A stretch of DNA of 64,000 nt from Solobacterium sp. (lineage in GTDB: Bacteria > Bacillota_I > Bacilli_A > Erysipelotrichales > Erysipelotrichaceae), in NCBI GenBank assembly GCA_017512725.1, contig JAFWEW010000033.1:1-64000 (forward strand). Reading direction: 5' to 3'. Shown here in pieces: positions 6,236 through 15,579 of this stretch (positions are counted from its first letter, which is position 1; every line of letters begins with the position of its first letter). A program made the position numbers and the translations under genes. A model generated the notes under the pieces. It was not told where the DNA came from. It saw nothing but the letters and a program-made list of their open reading frames with translations, and did not search any database.

Positions 6236-9220
6236 ATGAATTTTGTATGTAACTCATTCGACAAACTCACCGGTCTTCCGGATCTAGACGGCTTTCAGAA
6301 AGCCATTCTGGATCTGGCTCCGGATACCCTTGTTAAAGAAAATGCCAGTCTGCTGTTTTTTAATATTGAAAATTTCAAGCTTTTCAACAGTACGCTCGGT
6401 GCACAGGCCGGCGATGAAATGCTTGTATTTACGGCGATAGCGATTCAGAATACCTTCCCCGGGGAACTGGTATCCCGTGTCGGGGAAGACCATTTTGCCG
6501 TTCTGACAACTGCTGAAGACGTACCCGAACGGATCCGTGCCGTTCATAATCAGGTTCTGCGCTACCATCCCACCCTTTCCATGCTGGTGAAAGCCGGAAT
6601 ATATGAAATCAAGGATTATGACATCAGTCCGCTCCTGATGCTGGACAAGGCCCGTCTTGCCTGTGAAAACTGCAAGGGGCATTTTGATCAGATCTATGAT
6701 TATTACAACCCGGCTCTTTCCGAGTCGCTTCTGACCAACAAATACATTGTTGACCATATCGGTCAGGCAATCGAGATGCACTATATCAAGGTTTATTATC
6801 AGCCTCTGATCCGTGTGCATACCAACATGCTGTGCGGGCTTGAAGCACTGGCCCGCTGGGAAGACCCGATGTACGGTCTTCTCTCCCCGGGTGCCTTTAT
6901 TTCAGTTCTTGAGAAAGCACATCTGATCCACACCCTGGATCTTTATATCGCAGAACAGGTATGCAGGGACCTGCATAATGATATCCAGGAGGGACGTACC
7001 GTTGTTCCGGTATCTATCAATCTGTCCCGTCTGGATTTTGATCTCTGTGATGTATTTGAAACAATCGATGAAATGGTGCGCCGCTATGATCTGCAGCCGG
7101 AGCTTCTTGATATCGAGATCACGGAAAGCGCCCTCAGCAAAGCCGGGGATTCTCTGAAGAACGCTGCCCAGCGGTTCCGTGAGAACGGGTACCGCATCTG
7201 GCTGGATGACTTCGGCAGTGAATTCTCTTCTCTGAATACACTGAAGGATTTTGACTTTGATGTGCTGAAGATCGACATGGCATTCCTTTCCGGTCTTTCA
7301 AATCCCCTGCGTACCAAAAAGACAAAGACAATCGTCCGTTCCGTTATAAACATGGCCAAGGATCTTGGCATTACAACACTGTGTGAAGGCGTTGAGACGG
7401 AAGAACAGCTGCGGTTTCTGATGGATGCGGGATGTGAGATCGCGCAGGGATATTACTTCAGCCGGCCGGTACCGCAGAAAGAAGTCAAAAACCTCCCGTA
7501 TCCGCGGGAGAACCACGAAGACTCCCGTTACTCTTCCGTAATCGGTCAGGTCAACCTTCTCAGCACGCATCCGCTGGGAGAAGAAAACCTGACGGAGATC
7601 GATGCCGGTTTCCAGCCGATGGGACTGTTTGAATATACGGAGGATCATATCCGTACGCTGGTGATCAATACCGCCTTCCAGGATTTTATCGCACCGCTTA
7701 ACATCAGTGACCTGAAGGTACTGGACCAGTTCCTCAACACCCGCAACAACCGTCTGGTGGAACGCATGCGCCGCGCTGCCGAAAAGGCAATTGAAATGCA
7801 TTCCACCGAACCGGTTGATCTCGTGCTGAACGGAGATTACTGCAACCTGCAGATGCGTGCCATTGCGACCAATGCGAATACCCACACCAGTGTTGTCTTT
7901 GTGCGGGCCATGAATATCTCCAAGATCTCCAACTTTGTGGCAGGAGGCATCAAGGATAAAGCACTCCGTTCGGTATACGCACTGTTTGAGAGGGTGGATG
8001 TACTCGACCTGGAAAATGACCGTCTGCTGAATATCCATAAGAGCCGCGGACGTTTCCGTGGCAACTACGGGGATCTGCCCCTGAAAAAAGCAATCGAAGA
8101 ATTCGCAGAACTCAACATCCATCCGGATGATCAGGAACGCTTCCGGAGCCTCTATGACCCGGAAATCCTTTCGAAGCTTCTTCAGAAATCGAATCATTCC
8201 TTCCTTGGCTCGCTGTTCCGGATCTATGAAGGAGATGAGACCTACGAATGGCAGATGTGCATGTTGTCGCTGGTGCGTCTTGACGGACGTCCGGTCATTC
8301 TGAGCATGTTGACAGATGGAGAAGGAATCGCTGAAACCATACAGGAACAGGCACAGAATCTGAACGTGCATTTTGACAGTGAAGAAAAACAGGATTCCGA
8401 ACTGCATGGCGATCCGGCTGAAACCGTCTTCTCCAAGAGCGCGCTGTTTGATGCCCTTGTTGAGGGAGTTCCCTTCGGTGTTTTCTGGAAAGACCAGAAC
8501 CGCAGGTTCCTGGGTGCCAACAAGTTCTTCCTGGATTTCTACGGGTTTCCTTCTACAACTTCCATCATCGGCAACACCGATGAAGATATGGGCTGGCACG
8601 TCGATCCTGCACCGTTTATGAAGGATGAACAGGATGTCCTGAACGGCAATCCCATCTACGACGCAGCAGGAAGCTGTATCGTACACGGCATTGACCATAA
8701 GATTGTGGCATCGAAATTCCCGGTCTGGAAAAACGGAAAGATTATCGGTCTGATCGGCATGTTCCGGGACAAAGGTGCCAATATTGTGGATTTCAGCAGC
8801 GGCATTGATGAGCTGACCGGTCTTCTGAATTCTCAGGGTGCGATTGAAACCTTCAACCGTTACCAGCAGAGCTACATTGAAAAGGGAATTGACTTCTCGA
8901 TCATCAGTATCGATATCAATCACTTCCGGGAATTCATTCATCTTTACGGCACACAGATCGCAGATGAACTGCTGATCCGGATCGCCAAAGTACTGGCTTC
9001 AACCATGGGTGACAACAGTGTTGTCTCCAGAATCGGCGGCGATGAATTTGTGATCCTGCGTCAGGTGGCTGACCGCAGTCAGCTGCTTCATGATGAGTAT
9101 GAGATTGCCAGTGCGGTCTCAACGATCCACAGCATTCAGGGAATTCCGGTCACGGTCAATATCTCTACCGAATCCGTTCTGTATTCCGAGTCCCCTTCTG
9201 CAGCAATGCTGAAACCATAA
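6236..9220 (+). CDS. GGDEF-EAL-PAS-GGDEF cyclic-di-GMP signalling protein
   Basis: A 994-residue multidomain protein. Residues about 1-160 form a degenerate GGDEF domain (RVGEDHF in place of RxGGDEF, probably inactive). An EAL phosphodiesterase domain follows at about 175-430, with GLEALARW, ITES, DDFG and EGVET motifs all present. A long linker and a PAS-like sensor lie near 750-860. The C-terminal GGDEF domain keeps an intact RIGGDEF (about 932-938). It could therefore both make and degrade c-di-GMP. No membrane helix is visible. Start chosen at 6236 because AAGGAG precedes it; the in-frame ATG at 6209 lacks a ribosome site. It is divergent from the MarR gene and may share its control. Confidence 0.9.
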   Translation: MNFVCNSFDKLTGLPDLDGFQKAILDLAPDTLVKENASLLFFNIENFKLFNSTLGAQAGDEMLVFTAIAIQNTFPGELVSRVGEDHFAVLTTAEDVPERIRAVHNQVLRYHPTLSMLVKAGIYEIKDYDISPLLMLDKARLACENCKGHFDQIYDYYNPALSESLLTNKYIVDHIGQAIEMHYIKVYYQPLIRVHTNMLCGLEALARWEDPMYGLLSPGAFISVLEKAHLIHTLDLYIAEQVCRDLHNDIQEGRTVVPVSINLSRLDFDLCDVFETIDEMVRRYDLQPELLDIEITESALSKAGDSLKNAAQRFRENGYRIWLDDFGSEFSSLNTLKDFDFDVLKIDMAFLSGLSNPLRTKKTKTIVRSVINMAKDLGITTLCEGVETEEQLRFLMDAGCEIAQGYYFSRPVPQKEVKNLPYPRENHEDSRYSSVIGQVNLLSTHPLGEENLTEIDAGFQPMGLFEYTEDHIRTLVINTAFQDFIAPLNISDLKVLDQFLNTRNNRLVERMRRAAEKAIEMHSTEPVDLVLNGDYCNLQMRAIATNANTHTSVVFVRAMNISKISNFVAGGIKDKALRSVYALFERVDVLDLENDRLLNIHKSRGRFRGNYGDLPLKKAIEEFAELNIHPDDQERFRSLYDPEILSKLLQKSNHSFLGSLFRIYEGDETYEWQMCMLSLVRLDGRPVILSMLTDGEGIAETIQEQAQNLNVHFDSEEKQDSELHGDPAETVFSKSALFDALVEGVPFGVFWKDQNRRFLGANKFFLDFYGFPSTTSIIGNTDEDMGWHVDPAPFMKDEQDVLNGNPIYDAAGSCIVHGIDHKIVASKFPVWKNGKIIGLIGMFRDKGANIVDFSSGIDELTGLLNSQGAIETFNRYQQSYIEKGIDFSIISIDINHFREFIHLYGTQIADELLIRIAKVLASTMGDNSVVSRIGGDEFVILRQVADRSQLLHDEYEIASAVSTIHSIQGIPVTVNISTESVLYSESPSAAMLKP

Positions 9221-9225
9221 CCACG

Positions 9226-9248
9226 AAAGTTCCTTCGGGAACTTTTTT
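9226..9248 (+). terminator. Rho-independent terminator with UUCG tetraloop
   Basis: A perfect 8-bp stem (AAAGTTCC with GGAACTTT) closes a TTCG tetraloop and is followed by a T-tract, 5 bp after the stop of the GGDEF-EAL gene. Confidence 0.88.
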
Positions 9249-9326
9249 GAACGGTTCTACCGTACGAGTCTTTCCGTTTCCCGGAAATACTTGGTATATT
9301 GAATTCAGAATCGAGGAACGATCATT

Positions 9327-10643
9327 ATGGATGTCAAAGCATTGAACTGTCCCAGCTGCGGCGGCACTTTTAATGCCCCGTTTGGAGCCAGATCGCTGTA
9401 CTGCCCTTACTGTGGAACAATGATTAACATTACGTACGAACCCAGTGAACAGAAACAGGCGGAGGGAACCCGCTTTACCGATAATACAACCGGCCTTCCG
9501 CTTGGCACTGCAGTCATTCCAAGTGGCTGGAGTACCAGCGGTACCTACGCAGAAACCCGGATCGATGAGATTACGCCGTTTGGTACCGCCGTCTCTTCCA
9601 AAAGCCCGGACGGTACGATGGCATTCAGCAGCCGTACCGGGGACCACTGGTACCATTTTGTATTAAACGGTCCGCTTCAGCTTGGGTATTCAAGAAAACA
9701 GTGGAAAAAATACATGGACCCCAAGGATTACCTGCTGGAACTTGCTTATCAGCTGGTCAATACCGCAGTCACTCCGGTATCCTATGGCACACTGGATACC
9801 CGATATAACCGGAACCGGAACGAAGAAGCAGCCAAAATGGTTTCCCGCTTTGAGGAAAATGCCCATATTCAGCTTCCGAATGTTTCCTGTGAACTGCGGC
9901 TGAATAATATTCTCTGTGAGTCCATGGGCATGATCGGACATTATCAGCAGGATGGTGCAATACGCACGGTACTGGTCGGAGCGGATCTGTTTGGTCTGGA
10001 AGAATATGATGCCGCAATGATCGGTGTCCTGAACCGGAAAATGACAAAAGGCCTTCAGTCGATCATTGGCGGCGGAAAGAAGAAAAACTCTGATCCGGCA
10101 ATGCTTGGCGCATTCGGCCATGGCTGGGAGGAAGGCAAAGAAGTCGACCTGGTTGACTGGGGCAGCCGGCGCATCTACTTTGCGACCGGACCGGTAGAAA
10201 AAGAGAAAGAGATCACGCAGTACTTTCTGACGTTTGCGCAGACCTGGAAACAGGATCCCGCATTGGATCAGAGACTGGAACAGTACCACTGGCAGGTACG
10301 CCAGCAGGAACAGTCACAGCTTCAGAGTGTTACCAACTACGCAATACAGTCCCAGCAGATCAATGCCCAGAAACAGCGGGAGATCTCCCGTACACTGAGT
10401 GAAACAAGCGATATTATCATGCAGGGATATAACAACCGCATGGCATCACAGGACCGGATTTCCAAGAACTGGTCAGAAGCTATTCTTGGGGTCAACAGCT
10501 ATGAAACAACCGACGGCAGAACGGTTCAGCACAGTGTTGTTTCAGATCATGTCTACCAGACAAATAACGGTGATACGATCGGTGTTTCCGGCACCCTGCC
10601 GGATGTACCTCAGGGCTGGACCGAACTTCAGAAGAAGGACTGA
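9327..10643 (+). CDS. Zinc-ribbon protein of unknown function
   Basis: A 438-residue protein whose first 35 residues form a zinc ribbon (CPSCGG and CPYCG knuckles). The remainder is a soluble mixed alpha/beta region without recognised catalytic motifs, and the C-terminal 100 residues contain a Gln-rich helix and a DGRTVQHSVVSDHVY segment. No signal peptide or membrane span is present. GAGGA precedes the ATG. The gene ends 15 bp before the Spx/ArsC-like start and probably shares its transcript. Function not recognised. Confidence 0.75.
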   Translation: MDVKALNCPSCGGTFNAPFGARSLYCPYCGTMINITYEPSEQKQAEGTRFTDNTTGLPLGTAVIPSGWSTSGTYAETRIDEITPFGTAVSSKSPDGTMAFSSRTGDHWYHFVLNGPLQLGYSRKQWKKYMDPKDYLLELAYQLVNTAVTPVSYGTLDTRYNRNRNEEAAKMVSRFEENAHIQLPNVSCELRLNNILCESMGMIGHYQQDGAIRTVLVGADLFGLEEYDAAMIGVLNRKMTKGLQSIIGGGKKKNSDPAMLGAFGHGWEEGKEVDLVDWGSRRIYFATGPVEKEKEITQYFLTFAQTWKQDPALDQRLEQYHWQVRQQEQSQLQSVTNYAIQSQQINAQKQREISRTLSETSDIIMQGYNNRMASQDRISKNWSEAILGVNSYETTDGRTVQHSVVSDHVYQTNNGDTIGVSGTLPDVPQGWTELQKKD

Positions 10644-10658
10644 AGGAGGAGAATGGAA

Positions 10659-11006
10659 ATGTTGTTTGTATGTTACCCAAAATGCGGAACCTGCCGCAAA
10701 GCCAGAAAATACCTGGATGATCATGGTATTCCTTACGAAGAACGGATGATCAAGGAAGATCCTCCCACCGAAAAGGAACTGCGCAAGTGGCAGTCCCTCA
10801 GCGGTCTTCCCGTTAAAAAGTTCTTCAATACCAGCGGACAGCTTTACCGGGAAATGAACCTTCGGGAGAAGCTGAAAAACATGAGTGATGATGAAATGTT
10901 TCGGCTTCTCGCAACCGACGGGATGTTGGTAAAACGGCCGGTTCTGGTTCAGAAGGACCGCGTGCTGGTCGGTTTCAAGGAAGAGGAATACGAAACCCTT
11001 AAATAA
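10659..11006 (+). CDS. Spx/ArsC-family thioredoxin-fold protein
   Basis: A 115-residue ArsC/Spx-type protein. The N-terminal CYPKCGTCRKA places the active-site cysteine in a C-x-x-C context, and LLATDGMLVKRPV is the conserved ArsC-family C-terminal motif. It lacks the pair of features I would need to call Spx proper, so a YffB-like reductase is as likely. Start chosen at 10659 because AAGGAGG then has a 9-base spacing; an in-frame ATG at 10653 would leave only 3. It lies 15 bp downstream of the zinc-ribbon gene and ends at a strong terminator. Confidence 0.85.
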   Translation: MLFVCYPKCGTCRKARKYLDDHGIPYEERMIKEDPPTEKELRKWQSLSGLPVKKFFNTSGQLYREMNLREKLKNMSDDEMFRLLATDGMLVKRPVLVQKDRVLVGFKEEEYETLK

Positions 11007-11015
11007 CCGTTAAAT

Positions 11016-11047
11016 AAAGCGAAGCACTGCAATCCTGCTTCGCTTTT
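11016..11047. terminator. Bidirectional terminator
   Basis: A perfect 11-bp stem (AAAGCGAAGCA with its complement, 9-nt loop) has A and T tracts on its two sides. It serves the Spx-like gene on the plus strand and the convergent minus-strand pair. Confidence 0.9.
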
Positions 11048-11300
11048 AATTACGGATATATTTCTCCGCTTCTTCCGGCGAGATCTCTTCGATCTCCCGC
11101 ATGATTTCAGTATTCCCGATCCCATAGGGAGATCCGGGCGGCTCACTGGGATCGTAACCAATCAGCCGGTCCGAGATAAGATGTTCCGTATCCTGTTCCC
11201 ACTGTCCATTTCGATACAGTTCATAACCGGACTCCGTTTTTCTTCCAATCCGGTTCAGCGGTATGATCCGATAGTATATTATTGTTCCGTTTTCCATCAT
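11046..11300 (-). CDS. Hypothetical protein, 84 aa
   Basis: A small soluble protein with a Tyr-rich beta-like N-terminal half and an acidic helical tail (EIEEISPEEAEKYI). Its ATG overlaps the stop of the upstream membrane-protein gene (ATGA), so the two are translationally coupled; a second ATG directly follows the first. No family recognised. It ends inside the bidirectional terminator. Confidence 0.55.
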   Translation of the reverse strand: MMENGTIIYYRIIPLNRIGRKTESGYELYRNGQWEQDTEHLISDRLIGYDPSEPPGSPYGIGNTEIMREIEEISPEEAEKYIRN

Positions 11301-11596
11301 TCTTCCGACCGTTTCTCTGTACTCAGATATACATTTTGATTCGGCATGTGCAGACGGTATTCTGTTTCACTGACCTGCTCGAATCCATCGGTATTGGCAT
11401 GTAATACAACCGGACAGTTATCGATCGTCGTAATCGTAACCGTCTGGCCAGCCAATACATACTTTGGATAATGGACAATGTACTGCTGATCATTCGGGTA
11501 AACAATGATCTGCTTGACGAATCCCATCAGAAAACCAGCGCATAACGCTATGAACAGTACTATCAGCCGCTGTTTATTTGTCATTCGGTAACCCAT
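11297..11596 (-). CDS. Single-pass membrane protein, 99 aa
   Basis: The N-terminus contains a hydrophobic segment (LIVLFIALCAGFLMGFV) after a basic stretch, followed by an extracytoplasmic beta-rich domain of about 65 residues with one cysteine. It is probably anchored in the membrane with its C-terminus outside. Coupled to the following 84-residue gene by an ATGA overlap. The start is uncertain: no good ribosome site precedes 11596, and Met5 (11584) is an alternative. Function unknown. Confidence 0.55.
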   Translation of the reverse strand: MGYRMTNKQRLIVLFIALCAGFLMGFVKQIIVYPNDQQYIVHYPKYVLAGQTVTITTIDNCPVVLHANTDGFEQVSETEYRLHMPNQNVYLSTEKRSEE

Positions 11597-11621
11597 GTAT
11601 TCATCATAACGTAATCTGAAA

Positions 11622-11651
11622 GAAAAAACGCCATGCAGGACTGCACAGCGT
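11622..11651 (-). terminator. Rho-independent terminator of prs
   Basis: A 10-bp stem with two G-U pairs (11628-11637 with 11642-11651) is followed on the minus strand by six T residues, shortly after the prs stop. Confidence 0.8.
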
Positions 11652-11659
11652 TCTGATTA

Positions 11660-12634
11660 CTATACAAGACGGTTGTCGTACATATCGTATACGCGGGAAA
11701 CACTCTTGTGATTCTGAATCGCTTCGATTGTTTCCGCCAGCATATCCGCAATGGTAAGCTGCGTGATCTTTGTGGTCTTTGCACGCATCTCATCGGTCAG
11801 CGGAATGGAATCGGAGATTACCATTTCTGTGATCGGAGAGGCTTCGATCTTTTCAATCGCATCCCGTGAGAATACGCCGTGCGTTACACCAACATAGATA
11901 TTTTTAGCACCATGATCCTTCAGGATCTTACATGCGGCACAGAGTGAACCGGCGGTATCGCAGATGTCATCCACAACGATGCAGTCTTTTCCGTCGACAT
12001 CACCAATGACATTCTGTGCTTCTACTTCGTTCGGTCTCGGTCTGCGCTTGTCAACAATCGCGATCGGCGCACCGTTCAGTGATTCCGCAAGTTTTCTTGC
12101 GCGTGTTGTTCCGCCATGATCCGGCGAGACTACAACAAGCTCATCTTCCGGAATATTCTTTTCCCGGAAATATCTTCCGAGCATCGGTATCGCAGTCAGA
12201 TCATCGATCGGGATATCGAAGAAGCCCTGGATCTGTGCTGCGTGAAGGTCTACGGTAATGATTCGTTTCGCTCCTGCTACCTGAAGCAGGTCTGCAACCA
12301 GCTTGGATGTGATCGGCTGGCGGCTGGCAGCCTTACGGTCCTGTCTTGCATAACCGTAATACGGCATGACAAGTGTGATTTCTCCAGCGGAAGCCCGTTT
12401 GCATGCGTCAATGCATACAAGTACTTCCATCAGCCGTTCCGTTACGGGAGGGCAGGTACTCTGAATAATGAATACCGATCTTCCGCGGACGATTTCCTGC
12501 GGTGTTACCATGATTTCACCATCCGCAAAATGCTCTACCTTGATTTTCCCAAGAGCCAGGCCAAGTTCCTTGGCAATTCTTGAGGCAAGATCTGTGCTGG
12601 ATGTCAGAGCGAAAACGATTGTTTCCTTTACCAT
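11660..12634 (-). CDS. prs: Ribose-phosphate pyrophosphokinase
   Basis: Prs makes PRPP from ribose 5-phosphate and ATP for nucleotide, histidine and tryptophan synthesis. The 324-residue protein has the class I motifs: DLHAAQIQGFFDIP (metal and substrate loop), VVSPDHGGTTRARKLA, and the PRPP-binding CIVVDDICDTAGSLC. Start MVKETIVFAL is preceded by AAGGAGAGG. It lies 71 bp downstream of glmU on the same strand, the conserved glmU-prs order of Bacillota, and has its own terminator. Confidence 0.97.
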   Translation of the reverse strand: MVKETIVFALTSSTDLASRIAKELGLALGKIKVEHFADGEIMVTPQEIVRGRSVFIIQSTCPPVTERLMEVLVCIDACKRASAGEITLVMPYYGYARQDRKAASRQPITSKLVADLLQVAGAKRIITVDLHAAQIQGFFDIPIDDLTAIPMLGRYFREKNIPEDELVVVSPDHGGTTRARKLAESLNGAPIAIVDKRRPRPNEVEAQNVIGDVDGKDCIVVDDICDTAGSLCAACKILKDHGAKNIYVGVTHGVFSRDAIEKIEASPITEMVISDSIPLTDEMRAKTTKITQLTIADMLAETIEAIQNHKSVSRVYDMYDNRLV

Positions 12635-12705
12635 AGAAAAGTACCTCTCCTTCGCTTATGCGCTTGCATCTTATAACGGTTTATGACCCTTGTCCACCGT
12701 CTGTT

Positions 12706-13656
12706 TTACTTCAGTTCCGTGTCCTCATAAACCCCACAGCGCACAACCATGCCGCTGTGAACGTTTACATTATTTAAGAAAGCTCCGGGCATAATTGTCA
12801 CATTGTCACCGATTACCGTATCCCCGTAGAGATATACATTCGGATACAGTTCCACATCATGGCCCATCTTCACAAACGGTCCGACATAGGCGGTATCCGG
12901 ATCGGCATACTGCACCCCGGCCTTCATCCATTTCTGATTGATATAGGTATTCAGCCATTTATTGGAACGGGCAAGCTCTGCACAGTCATTGACACCCTGT
13001 ACTTCATCTTTGTCTTTTGCCAGAACGGCTGTTACTCTCCAGCCCTTCTTACGGAAGATCTCTACAAGATCGGTAATGTAGTATTCATGCTGGGCGTTGT
13101 CGTTTTTCAGCTCTTTCAGTGCTTCAAACAGCTTCTGGTTATTGAATGCATAGATACCGGTATTGATTTCATGGACTGCCGCTTCTTCCTTTGTGCAGTC
13201 TTTGAATTCAACGATCTTCAGTACATCCCCGTTTTCTGCCCGGATAATACGGCCATAGGCAGCCGCATCTTCCAGGGAAACGGTCAGGACTGCCATATCG
13301 GCGGTCTCAACCGATTCATAGAGCGCCTTCAGGGTTTCTGCCTGAATCGTAGCCGCATCTCCGTTTACCACCAGAGTAGAACCGGATTCCTTTTCCAGCT
13401 GTTTTGCCTGCATGACCGCATGACCGGTACCGAGCTGGGGCTCCTGAAGGGCAAATTCACACGTGCCTTCCAGTGTCTTTTCAACAATTTCATGACCATA
13501 TCCGACGACTGTCACAATACGCTCTGCGCCGCATTTCTTCAGATTGCGTACGATCACTTCGACCATGGGCATGTTTCCTACTTTATGCACTACCTTGGGC
13601 AAATCACTGTGCATCCGGGTTCCTTTTCCCGCTGCCAATACTATCGCGTTTCTCAT
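12706..13656 (-). CDS. glmU: UDP-GlcNAc pyrophosphorylase half of GlmU, acetyltransferase domain missing
   Basis: The 316-residue protein has the GlmU uridylyltransferase domain: AAGKGTRMHSDLPKVVH, QLGTGHAV, VVNGDAAT and the AYGRII segment. It should form UDP-GlcNAc from GlcNAc-1-phosphate and UTP. Normal bifunctional GlmU is about 456 residues. Here the left-handed beta-helix stops after roughly four coils (ending VRCGVYEDTELK), and the frame beyond the TAA does not continue it. The acetyl-CoA half is therefore absent. GGAGG precedes the ATG. It pairs with prs. The position suggests it is the genomic glmU, but a short paralogue is possible. Confidence 0.88.
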   Translation of the reverse strand: MRNAIVLAAGKGTRMHSDLPKVVHKVGNMPMVEVIVRNLKKCGAERIVTVVGYGHEIVEKTLEGTCEFALQEPQLGTGHAVMQAKQLEKESGSTLVVNGDAATIQAETLKALYESVETADMAVLTVSLEDAAAYGRIIRAENGDVLKIVEFKDCTKEEAAVHEINTGIYAFNNQKLFEALKELKNDNAQHEYYITDLVEIFRKKGWRVTAVLAKDKDEVQGVNDCAELARSNKWLNTYINQKWMKAGVQYADPDTAYVGPFVKMGHDVELYPNVYLYGDTVIGDNVTIMPGAFLNNVNVHSGMVVRCGVYEDTELK

Positions 13657-13740
13657 GATGAAAACCTCCGCTTTTCATTATAAGGCATGAAGATGGACAG
13701 AAAAAAAATCATGTTATACTTAGTTCGATTTTGAGGGCTT

Positions 13741-14700
13741 ATGAGAACAACTGCACGTAAAAAACCAAATCCGAAGAAGACGGAAGATCGGCCAAAAACC
13801 ATACCCGTCACCCATACATTTATTGTTAAGCGCAGTGATGAACTGCTGAACTTTCTGCTTGCCCGGTTTGAGGGAAAGCTTTCCCGCAACAGCGTCAAGA
13901 AGCTGCTCAGCGACCGCAAGGTACTGATCAACGGCTCCATGACGACACAGTTTAACTATCCTTTGGCTAAGGATGATGAGGTAAAGATCGCCAAGAACCC
14001 GGTACGATCGGCACCGGTGCGCAAAAATGCACCGCAGCCTGCTGTTCCTTCGATCAAGCCATACATCATCTATGAAGATGATGAGTTTCTTGCCATTAAC
14101 AAACCGGCAGGTCTTCTTTCGGTAGAGTCGGACAAAGACCCAAACTGTGCCTACGCCATGGCGGCTGCCTATCTGAAACAGAAGGATGCCCGCTGCAGAC
14201 CTTATATCCTTCATCGGATCGATAAAGAAACTTCCGGCGTACTGGTCTTTGCGAAAGACATCCGCATTCACTCCATGTTAAGAATGCACTGGAACGAAGA
14301 TATTACACTGCGGGAATACTATGCGGTAATCGAAGGGGCAATGGAAGAACCCTCCGGACAGATCGTTTCCTTCCTGAAAGAGAATGCAAATCATCTGGTC
14401 TATGTCACAAAAGACCCAAGAGGGAAAAAGGCGATCACCAATTATGAAGTGGTGACCGCCAATGACCGGTATTCCCTGCTGAAGATCAATATTGAGACCG
14501 GACGGAAAAACCAGATCCGTGTACAGCTGAATGCACAGAACCACCCGATACTCGGTGATGACAAATACGGTCTCGTGCCTTCTCCGATCAGCCGGCTTTG
14601 TCTTCATGCGTCCGCACTGGAGTTTATTCATCCGGTAACGAAAAAACCGATGCGCTTTTACGCACCGGTACCAAACGAATTCAAACAGCTGGTCAAATAA
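13741..14700 (+). CDS. RluA-family pseudouridine synthase
   Basis: The 319-residue protein isomerises uridine to pseudouridine in rRNA or tRNA. An S4 RNA-binding domain covers about 25-90, and the catalytic domain carries HRIDKETSGVLVFAKD with the catalytic aspartate (about residue 161), plus the GRKNQIRVQL motif. The exact target, as in RluC, RluD or YlyB, cannot be read from sequence. It is a lone plus-strand gene between two minus-strand housekeeping genes. The first 30 residues are basic and may extend the RNA contact. Confidence 0.93.
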   Translation: MRTTARKKPNPKKTEDRPKTIPVTHTFIVKRSDELLNFLLARFEGKLSRNSVKKLLSDRKVLINGSMTTQFNYPLAKDDEVKIAKNPVRSAPVRKNAPQPAVPSIKPYIIYEDDEFLAINKPAGLLSVESDKDPNCAYAMAAAYLKQKDARCRPYILHRIDKETSGVLVFAKDIRIHSMLRMHWNEDITLREYYAVIEGAMEEPSGQIVSFLKENANHLVYVTKDPRGKKAITNYEVVTANDRYSLLKINIETGRKNQIRVQLNAQNHPILGDDKYGLVPSPISRLCLHASALEFIHPVTKKPMRFYAPVPNEFKQLVK

Positions 14701-14720
14701 TACTCCTGTTTCAACCCCTT

Positions 14721-15563
14721 TTACGGCTGAATGATCTTCGTCATTCTTACAAAGTAACCGTTTGCCCGCATCAGGTCTGAGCTTTCTCTCAGCAGCCGCG
14801 GGCTTTTTGTTATGCCGAAGACCGTTGACCCGCTGCCGGACATCAGCACGCCGTCAAACCCGAGTTCAGTCAGCTGTTCTTTCACATCCCGAATCTCTTC
14901 CACCAGCTGCAGAGAGATCTCTTCCAGGCTGTTGCCGAGCCGGGCAATCATGCCTTCGTAGTCTCCGTTTTCCAGAGCGGTTTTCATGCCGTCAACATCC
15001 GGGTGCTGGATCGTATTAAAGTTCAGCCCACCGAATGCCGCTTTGGTACTGACGCCTCTGCGCGGTTTTACCAGCAGGATGCCGAAATCACTGTGGCAGG
15101 TAAACGGCTGAATCTTCTCACCGATCCCTTCCACCAGTGCCGGCCGGTTAATCGTACAGAACGGTACATCTGCCCCGACTTCTTTTGCGATATCGATCAT
15201 CTCTTCTGCAGAAAGATCCAGTTTCATCATCCGATTGATCATCCTTATCGCAGCCGCCGCATCTGCAGAACCTCCGGCAAGACCTGCCTGTGTTGGAATA
15301 TGTTTCTGCAGCGTACAGGCAAAGTTCTGATTAAACCCGTATCGTTCCTGCATGACATGGATCGCTTTAATAACTGTATTCTTATCATTGACCGGAAGGT
15401 AGGAACGGTTCAGCGTCATGGTTGTTTCTTCTGACGGTACCAGTTCCAGAACGTCATAAAAATCGATTGGAACCATAATCATTCGAAGATCATGATAACC
15501 ATCTTCCCTTCTTCTTACGACATCCAGACAGAGATTGATTTTCGCAAATGCCCGCTCTTTCAT
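14721..15563 (-). CDS. ispE: 4-diphosphocytidyl-2-C-methyl-D-erythritol kinase
   Basis: IspE phosphorylates CDP-methylerythritol in the MEP isoprenoid pathway. The 280-residue GHMP kinase shows AFAKINLCLDV at the start, the ATP-binding PTQAGLAGGSADAAAA loop and the C-terminal SGSGSTVFGI. In Bacillus-type genomes it lies close to ksgA on the same strand; here both are on the minus strand but 23.7 kb apart. A perfect 22-bp palindrome sits just upstream of the ribosome site. Confidence 0.96.
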   Translation of the reverse strand: MKERAFAKINLCLDVVRRREDGYHDLRMIMVPIDFYDVLELVPSEETTMTLNRSYLPVNDKNTVIKAIHVMQERYGFNQNFACTLQKHIPTQAGLAGGSADAAAAIRMINRMMKLDLSAEEMIDIAKEVGADVPFCTINRPALVEGIGEKIQPFTCHSDFGILLVKPRRGVSTKAAFGGLNFNTIQHPDVDGMKTALENGDYEGMIARLGNSLEEISLQLVEEIRDVKEQLTELGFDGVLMSGSGSTVFGITKSPRLLRESSDLMRANGYFVRMTKIIQP

Positions 15564-15579
15564 CGTACGTATACCTCTT

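Noticed and set aside
7298-8941. 547-codon open frame antisense to the GGDEF-EAL gene
   Set aside because: It lies fully inside a convincing multidomain gene, has no ribosome site, and its translation shows no recognisable domain.
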